64,000 nucleotides of DNA from positions 310,001-374,000 of the forward strand of contig NZ_JOJL01000002.1 in NCBI RefSeq assembly GCF_000721705.1. The letters run 5' to 3'. The notes under the pieces are model-generated. The model worked only from the letters and a program-made list of their open reading frames with translations. It had not been told where the DNA came from and made no database searches. Position numbers and translations under genes: made by a program. Every line of letters starts with the position of its first letter. Position 1 is the first letter of the stretch. Below are positions 7,470 through 15,195 of this stretch, in pieces. The stretch is from Actinoplanes subtropicus (GTDB lineage: Bacteria; Actinomycetota; Actinomycetes; Mycobacteriales; Micromonosporaceae).

Positions 7470-8719
7470 CGAGCGGCTCCGACGGTCAGCCAGCCGTGCT
7501 CGACGAAGTCCTTCTCCGGCAGTTCCACGGTCATCGGCCGGAAGTCGGACGCCAGCGGCGGCTCCACGGCATGGGCGATCACGTCCTGATACAGCACGTC
7601 GGGCAGTCCCAGCACGTACGGTGCCTCGGGGTTCTCCTTGATCGCGGCGCGCAGCGGCGGGCTGTCCAGGAGACGGTGAACGGCGATGGCCGCCGCGCCG
7701 ACCCACCCGTTGGCCGTCTCCTTGACCAGTCCCCGGTGCAACGCGACCCGCAGCCGCATCCGCTCGGCGGCCGCGCGACCGCGGTCACGATCCAGCAGTG
7801 CGGCCCGGAGGGTGGCGATCATCGTCGGGATCACCGCCGCCTCGTCGATGCCGACCGGAAGAACGGTGAACTGGCCGTCGCCCTGCGGCTGCGGCCGGAC
7901 GGCGGACTCGGCGATGCCGGCCGCCCGCCGCGCTTCGGACAGGACCCGGACCAGGTCGCGCTGGAGCTCCTCGGTCTCGGCATTCCGGCGCCGGCTGTAG
8001 CCGACCACGTCGGCGGCCAGGCACATCCGGACGGCCGCGCCGCTCGGCACGGCGGCCTCGGTGAACGGCTCGCGGAACTCGACGGCCGGGGTCATCAGGG
8101 TCCGGTCGGCCGTCTCGGCCTGGACGGTGAGGACGCCGGCGAGATCGGTTGCGCCGCTCGGCATCTCCACCAGGGCATGCATGCCGTACGTGCGGGGGAG
8201 CAGGACGGTGCCCCGGGGATCGTCGTAGACCCAGCCGAAGCTTCCGGACTGCAGGCCGGTCGTCCAGGCGCGTGGCGTACCGGCCCGCCGGCCCAGGCGC
8301 CGCAGCAGGCCGGGGCGAGAGCGGGTGGCGGACACCGTACGCAGCGCCGCGGCCGACGCCGCCTCGCCCTGGACCAGCCCGAACTCGTCGCCGTCGGCGG
8401 CCAGCTGGACGACCCGGGCGCCCGGATCGGCCAGCGTCACATCGAGCCGGGCACCGGTGTACCGCTCCCCGGTCGGCAGCACGTCGAGATCGAACGCGAA
8501 GATGACCCCGGCGTACCGGTCGGCGCTCCGCTCGGCGCGGCGCCGCAGCAACGGCGGCAGATCCTCGGCCGGCACCGGATAGGCGAGCGGGCGCCCGCAG
8601 CGGACCAGGCCCGCGTACCCGGCGGCCGGCCCGGGCGCGCCGCGGCCGTCCGGCGACTCCAGCCCGCGGACGGCCAGCACCTCCTCGCCGGACAGTCCTT
8701 CGTCGAGAATCATCGTCAC
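7466..8719 (-). CDS. Class III nucleotidyl-cyclase-like protein
   Basis: 417 aa. Residues 1-225 are an unrecognised N-terminal region. Residues about 228-415 match the adenylate/guanylate cyclase homology domain. The first metal Asp is in 'AADVVGYS' (237) and the second in 'QGDGQF' (281), followed by 'LRVALHRG' and the transition-state Arg in 'VHRLLD' (349). The usual Asn four residues before that Arg is Ile345, and the Lys before the second Asp motif is missing, so activity may be weak, altered or lost. It is co-translated with the caspase gene by a 4-base overlap. GTG at 8719 and ATG at 8713 are both possible starts; the GGGGAG spacing favours 8713. Confidence 0.82.
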   Translation of the reverse strand: MTMILDEGLSGEEVLAVRGLESPDGRGAPGPAAGYAGLVRCGRPLAYPVPAEDLPPLLRRRAERSADRYAGVIFAFDLDVLPTGERYTGARLDVTLADPGARVVQLAADGDEFGLVQGEAASAAALRTVSATRSRPGLLRRLGRRAGTPRAWTTGLQSGSFGWVYDDPRGTVLLPRTYGMHALVEMPSGATDLAGVLTVQAETADRTLMTPAVEFREPFTEAAVPSGAAVRMCLAADVVGYSRRRNAETEELQRDLVRVLSEARRAAGIAESAVRPQPQGDGQFTVLPVGIDEAAVIPTMIATLRAALLDRDRGRAAAERMRLRVALHRGLVKETANGWVGAAAIAVHRLLDSPPLRAAIKENPEAPYVLGLPDVLYQDVIAHAVEPPLASDFRPMTVELPEKDFVEHGWLTVGAAR

Positions 8720-9195
8720 TCACTCTCCCCACTGGACGAGCACGCCCAGGCCTCGGTCCGTGCGCCGGTCTCTGACGGACGGCGATGGCGAGTGTCGGAA
8801 AGACGACCGGGGCCGGCGAGACTTGATCTCGCCTTCGCTGGTATGGCCGAGCGGGAAACGGGTGATGATCGCGACCTCGCGCGACCGCGTGGTGACGACC
8901 CGTCGACCCCCACGGAGCGTGACGTCGACTCCGCCGAATGACGGAAAGTCACCCTCCGAAGTCATCCAGGATGGCGGTGGGTTCGCGGGAAATACGCCTC
9001 CGGAACACGGAACGGGTTAACCCGAGAGGGTTGGCACGGTCCCCCGCCCGGGCGCCGCGGCACCCCTGTCCGTCACTCCTTCGCCAGCGGACAGCCATTC
9101 CTTGCCCCGGGGCATGGCGACCGAAGGCACTCCGATCTGACACTCGACGGGCGACGTTTCTCCCTGCTTACAAGCAACTATCGAGGACGGCAACG
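8720..9195. promoter_or_regulatory. Divergent promoter region between the cyclase-caspase operon and sigma-like protein B
   Basis: 476 bases without a convincing gene. TCTGACGGAC at 8771-8780 matches the left arm of the CHAT-operon repeat, with a degenerate right arm near 8794. CTGTCCG (9066-9072) and CGGACAG (9088-9094) form the same half-sites in the opposite arrangement. A 12-bp palindrome CGGGTTAACCCG lies at 9013-9024. These are likely operators for both directions; no clear -10/-35 pair could be fixed. Confidence 0.45.
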
Positions 9196-10311
9196 GTGAG
9201 CAGTGCGGATGAGGCCGCGACGGCTTCCGGCAACATGTACCGGCCCGGCGGCGACGCCGGGCCGGCCCTTCCGCTCATCCCCAACCAGCGTCGCATCTAC
9301 GCGCGGCCGCGCCCGGCCGTGCCGGACGACCTGTCCTGGCTGCGTGACCTGGCCAAACGCGGCGAGTTGAGCCGGGCCGTCGAGGCCGGCCACGGCCCGC
9401 GGCTGTGCCGGGCGGCCTTCGCGGTGAGCCACCAGATCGTCTTCGACGTGGTCACCCGCCGGTTCGAGTTGACGGCGCGCGGGCATTCCCGGTGCGCCCG
9501 CGGCATCCCGTTCATGGACGGCCCCTGCCTCGACCGCTACTACGACGACGTCGAATCCGTGATCGACTACCTGCTGGCCGCCCGGCAGCCGATCGACGAC
9601 CTCGAGGCGTGGCTGGCCCGCCGGGCCCGCAACGCGACCGTGGACGGTCATCGCCGCCGGCGCGGGGAGCGGGGCGCGCTGCAGCGACCCCGGATGACCC
9701 GCGCGCTGGCCGCCGACCTCGGCGAGGACCCGTGGCTCGGCGAGCTCGCCCTGAAGATCTTGGAGTGGGTCGGCGTGCCGACCGGGGCCGGGGCAAGCCT
9801 GTGGCCGCTGGACCGCTGGGCGCAGTTGCGGGCCGAACGCACCCGCGACATCGCCGGCAGCACACCCGCCCGGGTGGCCGCCGAGGTCGAGCGGGTGCTG
9901 GCCGCGATGCGGCGCCGGCCCCCGTGGTACCAGGACTACGTGGAGCGGCCGCTCGGCCACAAGGTGGCGCCGGTCGCTCCGCCGCCCGGCGACGAGGTCA
10001 CCGACCCGCGTCCGCTGGTCGTGGTCAGCCCGGAGGAGATCGTCGACGCGCGGCTCAGCGATCTGGCCGAGGTCGCCGTCGAGGCCATCCGGACCGGCAT
10101 CGAGCACCACCACGATCCCACCGTGACCGTGGTCGACGTGTTGACGCGGTTGTTCCTCGGCGGCACCGGGTCGGACGAGCTCGAGCTGGCCACGCCGGCC
10201 GGCGTCGACGGCCGCCACCAGCACCTGTCAGCGATGCTGGCCGACCCCGTCGCCCTCGCCGGCGTCGTGGACCGCGTGCTCGGGATCGTTCGCGGCGAAC
10301 CGCTGCGCTAA
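9196..10311 (+). CDS. Sigma-70 region 2-like protein B, paralogue of protein A
   Basis: 371 aa, unrecognised family. Residues 111-166 repeat the sigma-region-2-like block of the 394-1386 protein (CLDRYYDDVESV, LEAWLARRARN, VDGHRRRRGERGALQRPR). 'LEAWLARRARNATVD' is the more sigma-like version of the two. The later blocks EWVGV, SLWPLDRW and WYQDYVERPLGHK are also shared. An extra 40-residue N-terminal extension is rich in Gly, Pro and Ala. The GTG start is chosen because GAGGACGG lies 6-13 bases upstream; ATG at 9235 is an alternative. Its 3' end overlaps a small gene on the other strand. It stands alone between the cyclase operon and the second CHAT operon. Confidence 0.72.
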   Translation: MSSADEAATASGNMYRPGGDAGPALPLIPNQRRIYARPRPAVPDDLSWLRDLAKRGELSRAVEAGHGPRLCRAAFAVSHQIVFDVVTRRFELTARGHSRCARGIPFMDGPCLDRYYDDVESVIDYLLAARQPIDDLEAWLARRARNATVDGHRRRRGERGALQRPRMTRALAADLGEDPWLGELALKILEWVGVPTGAGASLWPLDRWAQLRAERTRDIAGSTPARVAAEVERVLAAMRRRPPWYQDYVERPLGHKVAPVAPPPGDEVTDPRPLVVVSPEEIVDARLSDLAEVAVEAIRTGIEHHHDPTVTVVDVLTRLFLGGTGSDELELATPAGVDGRHQHLSAMLADPVALAGVVDRVLGIVRGEPLR

Positions 10312-10458
10312 CACCTCCAGCGCCCGGCGGCGGCCGGCGATCGCCTCCTGCACGGCCGCGGGGGACTCGCCGCGATCGAGCGCGTCGCCGTACGCCTTCC
10401 GGAGCTCCTCCTCGAGGACCTGGCGGATCTGCTCGAGCTGCGCCCGGGTGAGCTCCAT
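10228..10458 (-). CDS. Small helical protein overlapping the end of sigma-like gene B
   Basis: 76 aa, not recognised. It is almost entirely predicted helix, with 'LTRAQLEQIRQVLEEELRKAY' charged heptads suggesting a short coiled coil. Third-position GC bias in the part outside the neighbouring gene (10312-10458) fits this strand. The last 84 bases overlap the sigma-like gene tail-to-tail. There is no clear ribosome binding site, and an in-frame ATG at 10524 also lacks one. It may be real, and if so it could be an antisense-encoded partner of the locus. I am only moderately sure it is expressed. Confidence 0.4.
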   Translation of the reverse strand: MELTRAQLEQIRQVLEEELRKAYGDALDRGESPAAVQEAIAGRRRALEVLAQRFAANDPEHAVHDAGEGDGVGQHR

Positions 10459-10623
10459 CAGAGCGGTCGCTCGAGATCGGCGGTACGCGGGCAGGCACGG
10501 ATCACCCACCGATTGTGAACCCATGAGAGGTATTCACGCCGCCCCCACGTGGCCGGATTTGGCGGGACGAGTGTCTCGATGTTCATGTCGGTCCCTTCGG
10601 CTGTGACGGCTCGCTGTCCAGGC

Positions 10624-10655
10624 TCTGGCGGACGGGCGCGGGCCGGTCCGTCAGA
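10624..10655. promoter_or_regulatory. Imperfect inverted repeat upstream of the second CHAT operon
   Basis: The arms TCTGGCGGACGG (10624-10635) and CGGTCCGTCAGA (10644-10655) pair at 10 of 12 positions. The outer parts match the perfect repeat at 1970-2000 (TCTGrCGGAC ... GTCCGTCAGA), with 12 rather than 11 bases between the GGAC and GTCC cores. It ends 36 bases before the GTG of the CHAT gene at 10692. This indicates common control of the two CHAT operons. Confidence 0.6.
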
Positions 10656-10691
10656 AATGGGCGACGGACACGGCGGAATGGGGCGGCAAAA

Positions 10692-13361
10692 GTGGACGAT
10701 CTACTCGAACGATACGCGACGATCGCCGGGGTCCTGGCCGGGTACACCACTCTCGAGGAGGGCATCCGAGCCGTACGGGAGCTGCCGCCCGCCGCCCCCA
10801 AGCGCGGCCTCCTCGCCGCGGCGCTGGTGGAACGCACGATCCAGGAGGCCTTCCGGGCGCCGGAACGCCATCGGCGGTCGATCGATTGGCTGGTGGCCAT
10901 CGCCGACACCGGGCCGCCGCCGGGCCCGGCGTGGCGCCGGCTGCGGATCGTGGCCCGTAGCGCGGCCATCATGATGGCCGCGTTCCACCAGGACCTGGGC
11001 GATCCGGCGGCCGTGGTGGCCGAGTTGGAGACGCTGCGCGGACACAGCGGCGACGATCCGGCGCTTCTCAACCAGCTCGACCTGACCCGCATGACGGTCG
11101 AGGCCGCGCTGTCCGGCGGGTCCACCGACCTCGAGGCGGTCGACCGGGTCGTGGACCGGTTCCGGAAGATGACCGCGCAGGGCGGGGCGCCGAATCCGGA
11201 AGCGGAGGCGCTGGCCGAGGCCATGATGCTGATGCAGGAGATGATGCGCGCGCCGACGGCACCCGGCATGCAGGAGCGGCAGGCCCGGCTGATGGAGATC
11301 CTGGGACGGCTTCCCGAGGAACACCACCTGCGGAAAGCGGTCGAGGAACGGCTCCCGCTCCTGCGCCTGTACACGGCGGACGCGGATCCCGGCGACGCGC
11401 TGGCCGCGATCGACCGGCCGGGCGTCAGCGCGGACGATCGTGCGATCGGCCTGTCCACGCTCAGCCTGTACGCGATGCTGAACGAGAACGACCCGGCCCG
11501 CATCGACGCGTGGATCGACCGGTTGCGGACCACCCTGGCCGACCTGGGCCCCGGCCATCAGCGTCGCGGCCTGCTTCTGGTCATCCTGGCCGGCGCCCTG
11601 GCCCGCCGGGACGAGATGGACAATCGCGTCGACCGGCTGGACGAGGCCGAGGCGCTGGCCCTCGAGGCGCGCGGGTTGGTCGAGGGGCGCCCGCACGACA
11701 AGGTCTGGTCGATGGCGCACGACATCCTGGCGTTCATCGACCAGCGCCGGCCGGCCGGCCCGGACCGGCACCGCACCGCGCTGGACGGCATGCGCGGGCA
11801 CCTCTGGCGGGTGCTGATGCAGCGTGACCTGGCCGGTGCCGCCGCCGTGGCCCGGGACGCGGCCGAGACGGCCCTCGTCAACGCGCGGGACTGCCTGGCC
11901 CACGGCGATCCGGCGGCGGCGGTACGCGCGCTGGAGGCGGGCCGAGGCCTGGCGCTGTACGCCGCCGTCGAGATGCGCGACGTCGCCGAGCGGCTGAGCG
12001 CCCTGGGCCACGACCGCCTGGCCGAACGCTGGCGGCGCGAGGCGATGACGGCCGATCCCGACGACGTGCCGGTCGGGCTGCGCCGCGAGGTCGTCGAGGC
12101 GCTGGCCGCGGCGGCGCCGGCCGGCGCCCTGCTCGACCCGCCCGAGCCGGCCGAGATCGCCGAGGCGCTGACCGAACTGGACGCCGACGCGCTGATCTAC
12201 CTGATTCCGGGCAACGGCCCGGTGACCGGCTTCGGCCTGGCCGTTGCCGCCGACGGATCGATGACCTACTTCGCCCTGCCCAACCTCCGGCTGGCCGGCG
12301 ACGACCCGGTGGTCGCGGCGTTGTCGTCGCTGGCCCGGCGCGACGCCACGCTCCACCGCGGCGACGTTGCCCGGGACCTCGGCGCGGCCGAGGCCGAAAC
12401 GCGGGACCTGGCCGCCGGCGTGGCGACGCTGTGCGACTGGGCGTGGCGGGCCGCCATCGGCAAGGTGATCGAGCAATACCTGCCCGGCCTGGGCGTGGCC
12501 ACCGGGCGTACGCCTCACCTGGTGTTGATCCCGCTCGGCGAACTGGCCCGGGTCCCCTGGTCGGCGGCGCGCCGGGCGGGCGGCGAGCCGGCCGTTCACC
12601 ACGTCGCGATCTCCCAGGCGGCGTCGGCCCGGCTGCTGTGCCACACCGCGGGCCGGCCGCCGGTCCGCCCGTCGCGCAACGGCCTGGTGGTCGGCGATCC
12701 GGCGACGCCCTGGACGGCCCTGCCGGGCGCCCGGCTCGAGGCGTACGAGATCCACCAGACCTTCTACCGCGGCAGCCGCTACCTGGGGCGCCGGCCCCAG
12801 GACGACGACGTCAGCCCGTCCGGGGCCGGCACCCCGGCCGAGGTGACGAAGTGGCTCACCGATCCCGGACTCGCCGGCGGCGGACTGCTCCACCTGGCCT
12901 GCCACGCCGTGGCCGACACCGAACGCGGGCGGTCCTACCTCCTGCTCGACGGCGGCCAGGAACTGGCCGCCGACCGGCTGGTCGACCTGCTCGCCGGACG
13001 CCCGGACCGGGAACTCGGCCTCGTCGTGCTGGCCGGCTGCAACACCGGCAAGGCGATCACCGGGTACGACGAGGCGTACAGCCTGGGTACGGCGTTCCTC
13101 GCCGCCGGCGCGCGATCGGTGCTGTCCACGCAATGGTCGATCCCGGACGGCAGCACCTCGGTGCTGATGTTCATGGTCCACCAGTTCCTGATGGTCGACC
13201 GCCGGACGCCGTGGGAGGCCCTGCGCGACGCCCAGCTCTGGATGCTCGACCCGGATCGCGAGATTCCCGACCGGATGCCCGCCGAGCTGCGGAAACGACT
13301 GAACGAGTCGGACCCGACCGACATCACGGGGTGGGCGGGCTTCGTCCACTGGGGACGTTAG
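10692..13361 (+). CDS. Large helical-repeat CHAT caspase-like protease
   Basis: 889 aa. Residues 1 to about 450 are helical repeats of TPR type. Residues about 500-889 form a CHAT domain with His in 'LLHLACHAVAD' (738), Cys in 'VVLAGCNTGKA' (783), then 'VLSTQWSIPD' and a terminal 'WAGFVHWG', all typical of the family. The dyad is intact. The GTG start follows a GGGGCGG stretch and the conserved inverted repeat. It is followed after 8 bases by a helical protein gene with its own GGAGAG site, so the two form an operon. It differs in length and sequence from the TPR-CHAT at 2705 and is not a recent duplicate. Confidence 0.9.
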   Translation: MDDLLERYATIAGVLAGYTTLEEGIRAVRELPPAAPKRGLLAAALVERTIQEAFRAPERHRRSIDWLVAIADTGPPPGPAWRRLRIVARSAAIMMAAFHQDLGDPAAVVAELETLRGHSGDDPALLNQLDLTRMTVEAALSGGSTDLEAVDRVVDRFRKMTAQGGAPNPEAEALAEAMMLMQEMMRAPTAPGMQERQARLMEILGRLPEEHHLRKAVEERLPLLRLYTADADPGDALAAIDRPGVSADDRAIGLSTLSLYAMLNENDPARIDAWIDRLRTTLADLGPGHQRRGLLLVILAGALARRDEMDNRVDRLDEAEALALEARGLVEGRPHDKVWSMAHDILAFIDQRRPAGPDRHRTALDGMRGHLWRVLMQRDLAGAAAVARDAAETALVNARDCLAHGDPAAAVRALEAGRGLALYAAVEMRDVAERLSALGHDRLAERWRREAMTADPDDVPVGLRREVVEALAAAAPAGALLDPPEPAEIAEALTELDADALIYLIPGNGPVTGFGLAVAADGSMTYFALPNLRLAGDDPVVAALSSLARRDATLHRGDVARDLGAAEAETRDLAAGVATLCDWAWRAAIGKVIEQYLPGLGVATGRTPHLVLIPLGELARVPWSAARRAGGEPAVHHVAISQAASARLLCHTAGRPPVRPSRNGLVVGDPATPWTALPGARLEAYEIHQTFYRGSRYLGRRPQDDDVSPSGAGTPAEVTKWLTDPGLAGGGLLHLACHAVADTERGRSYLLLDGGQELAADRLVDLLAGRPDRELGLVVLAGCNTGKAITGYDEAYSLGTAFLAAGARSVLSTQWSIPDGSTSVLMFMVHQFLMVDRRTPWEALRDAQLWMLDPDREIPDRMPAELRKRLNESDPTDITGWAGFVHWGR

Positions 13362-13369
13362 GAGAGATC

Positions 13370-14617
13370 ATGTCCAGCGATCGAGTGGATCAGCTCCGCG
13401 CCAAGCTCGCCGATCTGCGGGGACCGTCCCGGGTGGGGCCGCTGATGGAGCTCACGCAGGAGCTCGTCAACCGGCACTGGCAGATCGGGCCTGGCCGGCC
13501 CGAGGGGCTGCCGCTGCTGAACGAGGCGATCGGTACGGCGGAGGAGGCGTACGGATACTTCGACGCCAAGGATCCCTGGCGCCGGCAGATGGCCGCCCAG
13601 CTAGGGACCCTGATCGGCGCGCGGCACCTGGCCCACGGCAGCCCGGAGGCCGACCGGGTACGCGCGATCGCGCTGCTCGAGGACGGCCTCGGCATGCCGC
13701 AGCTCCCGCCGGCCGTGCAGATCATGTGCCGGCTGACCCTCGGCCAGCTCTGCCTGATCACGTCGACCCGGGCGCTGAGCGGCGTCAACCTGGCCTCGAT
13801 GACCGCGGGCACGGCCCTGCCGGCCACCGCCGAGGCCGACGTCGACCGGGCGATCCGCTGCTTCCGCGAGGTGCTCGACGGCCCGGCGGTGTCCGCCGAG
13901 GGCCGGCACGCGGCCGAGTCGCTGCTGACGATGGCGGACGCCCTCCGCACCATCGTGGTGGCCCTGCGCGGCGGGCCGTCGATGCAGACCATCAACAAGC
14001 TCATGGACGCGGTCAAGGTCTTCCAGCGGTTCCACGAGGAGCAGTCGGCGCGGGCCGGCCGCGGCTTCGGCACCGGCGTGCTCTCCCTGTACGACGCCGA
14101 GCGTCTCGCCGGCGCGGATCCGCTGGACCGCCCGGTGATGATGATGGACGTCAAACCGGCGCCGCCGAAACCGAGGCCGAAGCCGGTGCCGATGCCGCCC
14201 GCCGACGATCGCGTCGAGGCGATGCGCAGCCGCCTCCGTGACCTGGTCGCCCACGGCTTCGACCTGTTCGCCGCGATCGAGCGGCTGCTCGCGCCCGGGG
14301 CCGCCCGCCCGCCGGTCGACGAGGTCGACGAGGTCGTCGCGCTGGCCACCGCCGTGGTCGACAGCGGCCGGGCCGACCGTACGGACAACCTGCTCTACGC
14401 CCTGGGCCTGCTGTTGCGGGCCCGGACGGCGGGGTCGCCGGCCAACCGCCCGGACGTCGACGACGCCGCCGACCATCTGCTGCGCGCGGCCGGATCGAGC
14501 AGCCCCGCCCCGCCCGACGTCCTCCGGATCATGCACAACCTGGCCGCGGCGCTCGACCGGCTCCAACCGGGAGCCGAGGTGACCGACCGGCTCACCGCCA
14601 CCCTGGCCGGCGTCTAG
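13370..14617 (+). CDS. Helical-repeat partner protein of the second CHAT protease
   Basis: 415 aa, no catalytic motif recognised. Residues 1-230 are helical with Ala/Leu-rich repeats similar in style to the N-terminal half of the CHAT protein. A Lys/Pro linker (KPAPPKPRPKPVPMPP) follows at about residue 263, then a second helical region. Such arrangement suggests a scaffold, regulator or protease substrate with a flexible hinge. It is co-transcribed with the CHAT gene (8-base gap, strong GGAGAG). The 3' end overlaps the convergent methyltransferase gene by 4 bases. Being a cleavage target of the neighbouring CHAT protease is a reasonable guess, as CHAT substrates are often encoded next door. 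Confidence 0.8.
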   Translation: MSSDRVDQLRAKLADLRGPSRVGPLMELTQELVNRHWQIGPGRPEGLPLLNEAIGTAEEAYGYFDAKDPWRRQMAAQLGTLIGARHLAHGSPEADRVRAIALLEDGLGMPQLPPAVQIMCRLTLGQLCLITSTRALSGVNLASMTAGTALPATAEADVDRAIRCFREVLDGPAVSAEGRHAAESLLTMADALRTIVVALRGGPSMQTINKLMDAVKVFQRFHEEQSARAGRGFGTGVLSLYDAERLAGADPLDRPVMMMDVKPAPPKPRPKPVPMPPADDRVEAMRSRLRDLVAHGFDLFAAIERLLAPGAARPPVDEVDEVVALATAVVDSGRADRTDNLLYALGLLLRARTAGSPANRPDVDDAADHLLRAAGSSSPAPPDVLRIMHNLAAALDRLQPGAEVTDRLTATLAGV

Positions 14618-15120
14618 GGTCCGGGGCGCCACGGGGTCAGCCGGGGCCACCAGCCCGGGACGGCCCGGCGGTAGGTCGTGTACTCAGCACCGAACGCGCG
14701 GGTCAGGGCCGGCTGCTCGTGACCGAGGACGAAGGCCACCATGGCGGCGGTGGCGATCGCGGCATAGCCGAGCAGCACCGGCCGCCACAGCAGCAGGGCC
14801 TGGCCGAGGACGGTCGCGATGACCGCCAGGTACATCGGGTTGCGGACGTACCGGTAGAGGCCACCGACAACCAGGTGAGCGGGCGGCGCGACCGGGGCGG
14901 GCGTGCCGAGGCCCTCGACCGCGAACCGGACGAAGGCGTGGATGAGCACCGCTGTCCCGGCGAGCACGAGGAGGACGCCGAGCAGCCGAGCCGGCAACCA
15001 GTGCCCGAACCCGTCACCCGGCCGCCACCGGGTCAGCCACCAGGGCAGCAGCCCGGCGACGACCCCCGGAGCGACCGCGAAGAAGACCGCGCTGCCGGCC
15101 GCGGCGACACTCCTGCGCAT
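14614..15120 (-). CDS. ICMT/PEMT-family membrane methyltransferase
   Basis: 168 aa with four or five hydrophobic segments. It carries the family signature 'LYRYVRNPMYLAVIA' and the C-terminal 'FGAEYTTYRRAVPGWWPR', which bind S-adenosylmethionine at the membrane face in isoprenylcysteine carboxyl methyltransferase relatives. Bacterial members methylate small lipophilic or prenylated substrates, and this one's substrate is unknown. It converges with the helical partner gene of the CHAT operon by 4 bases and marks the right-hand edge of the caspase/CHAT locus. Confidence 0.88.
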   Translation of the reverse strand: MRRSVAAAGSAVFFAVAPGVVAGLLPWWLTRWRPGDGFGHWLPARLLGVLLVLAGTAVLIHAFVRFAVEGLGTPAPVAPPAHLVVGGLYRYVRNPMYLAVIATVLGQALLLWRPVLLGYAAIATAAMVAFVLGHEQPALTRAFGAEYTTYRRAVPGWWPRLTPWRPGP

Positions 15121-15195
15121 GGGCCCATTGTGCCGCTACCCCGGGGGCGCGGTCAGGGACCGGTAGGCGTCCGGGACGAGGCCGCGACAACGGGC

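Noticed and set aside
8938..9195. N-terminal extension of sigma-like protein B from ATG 8938
   Set aside because: The extension has no coding pattern and would swallow the promoter region; GTG 9196 has a ribosome binding site.
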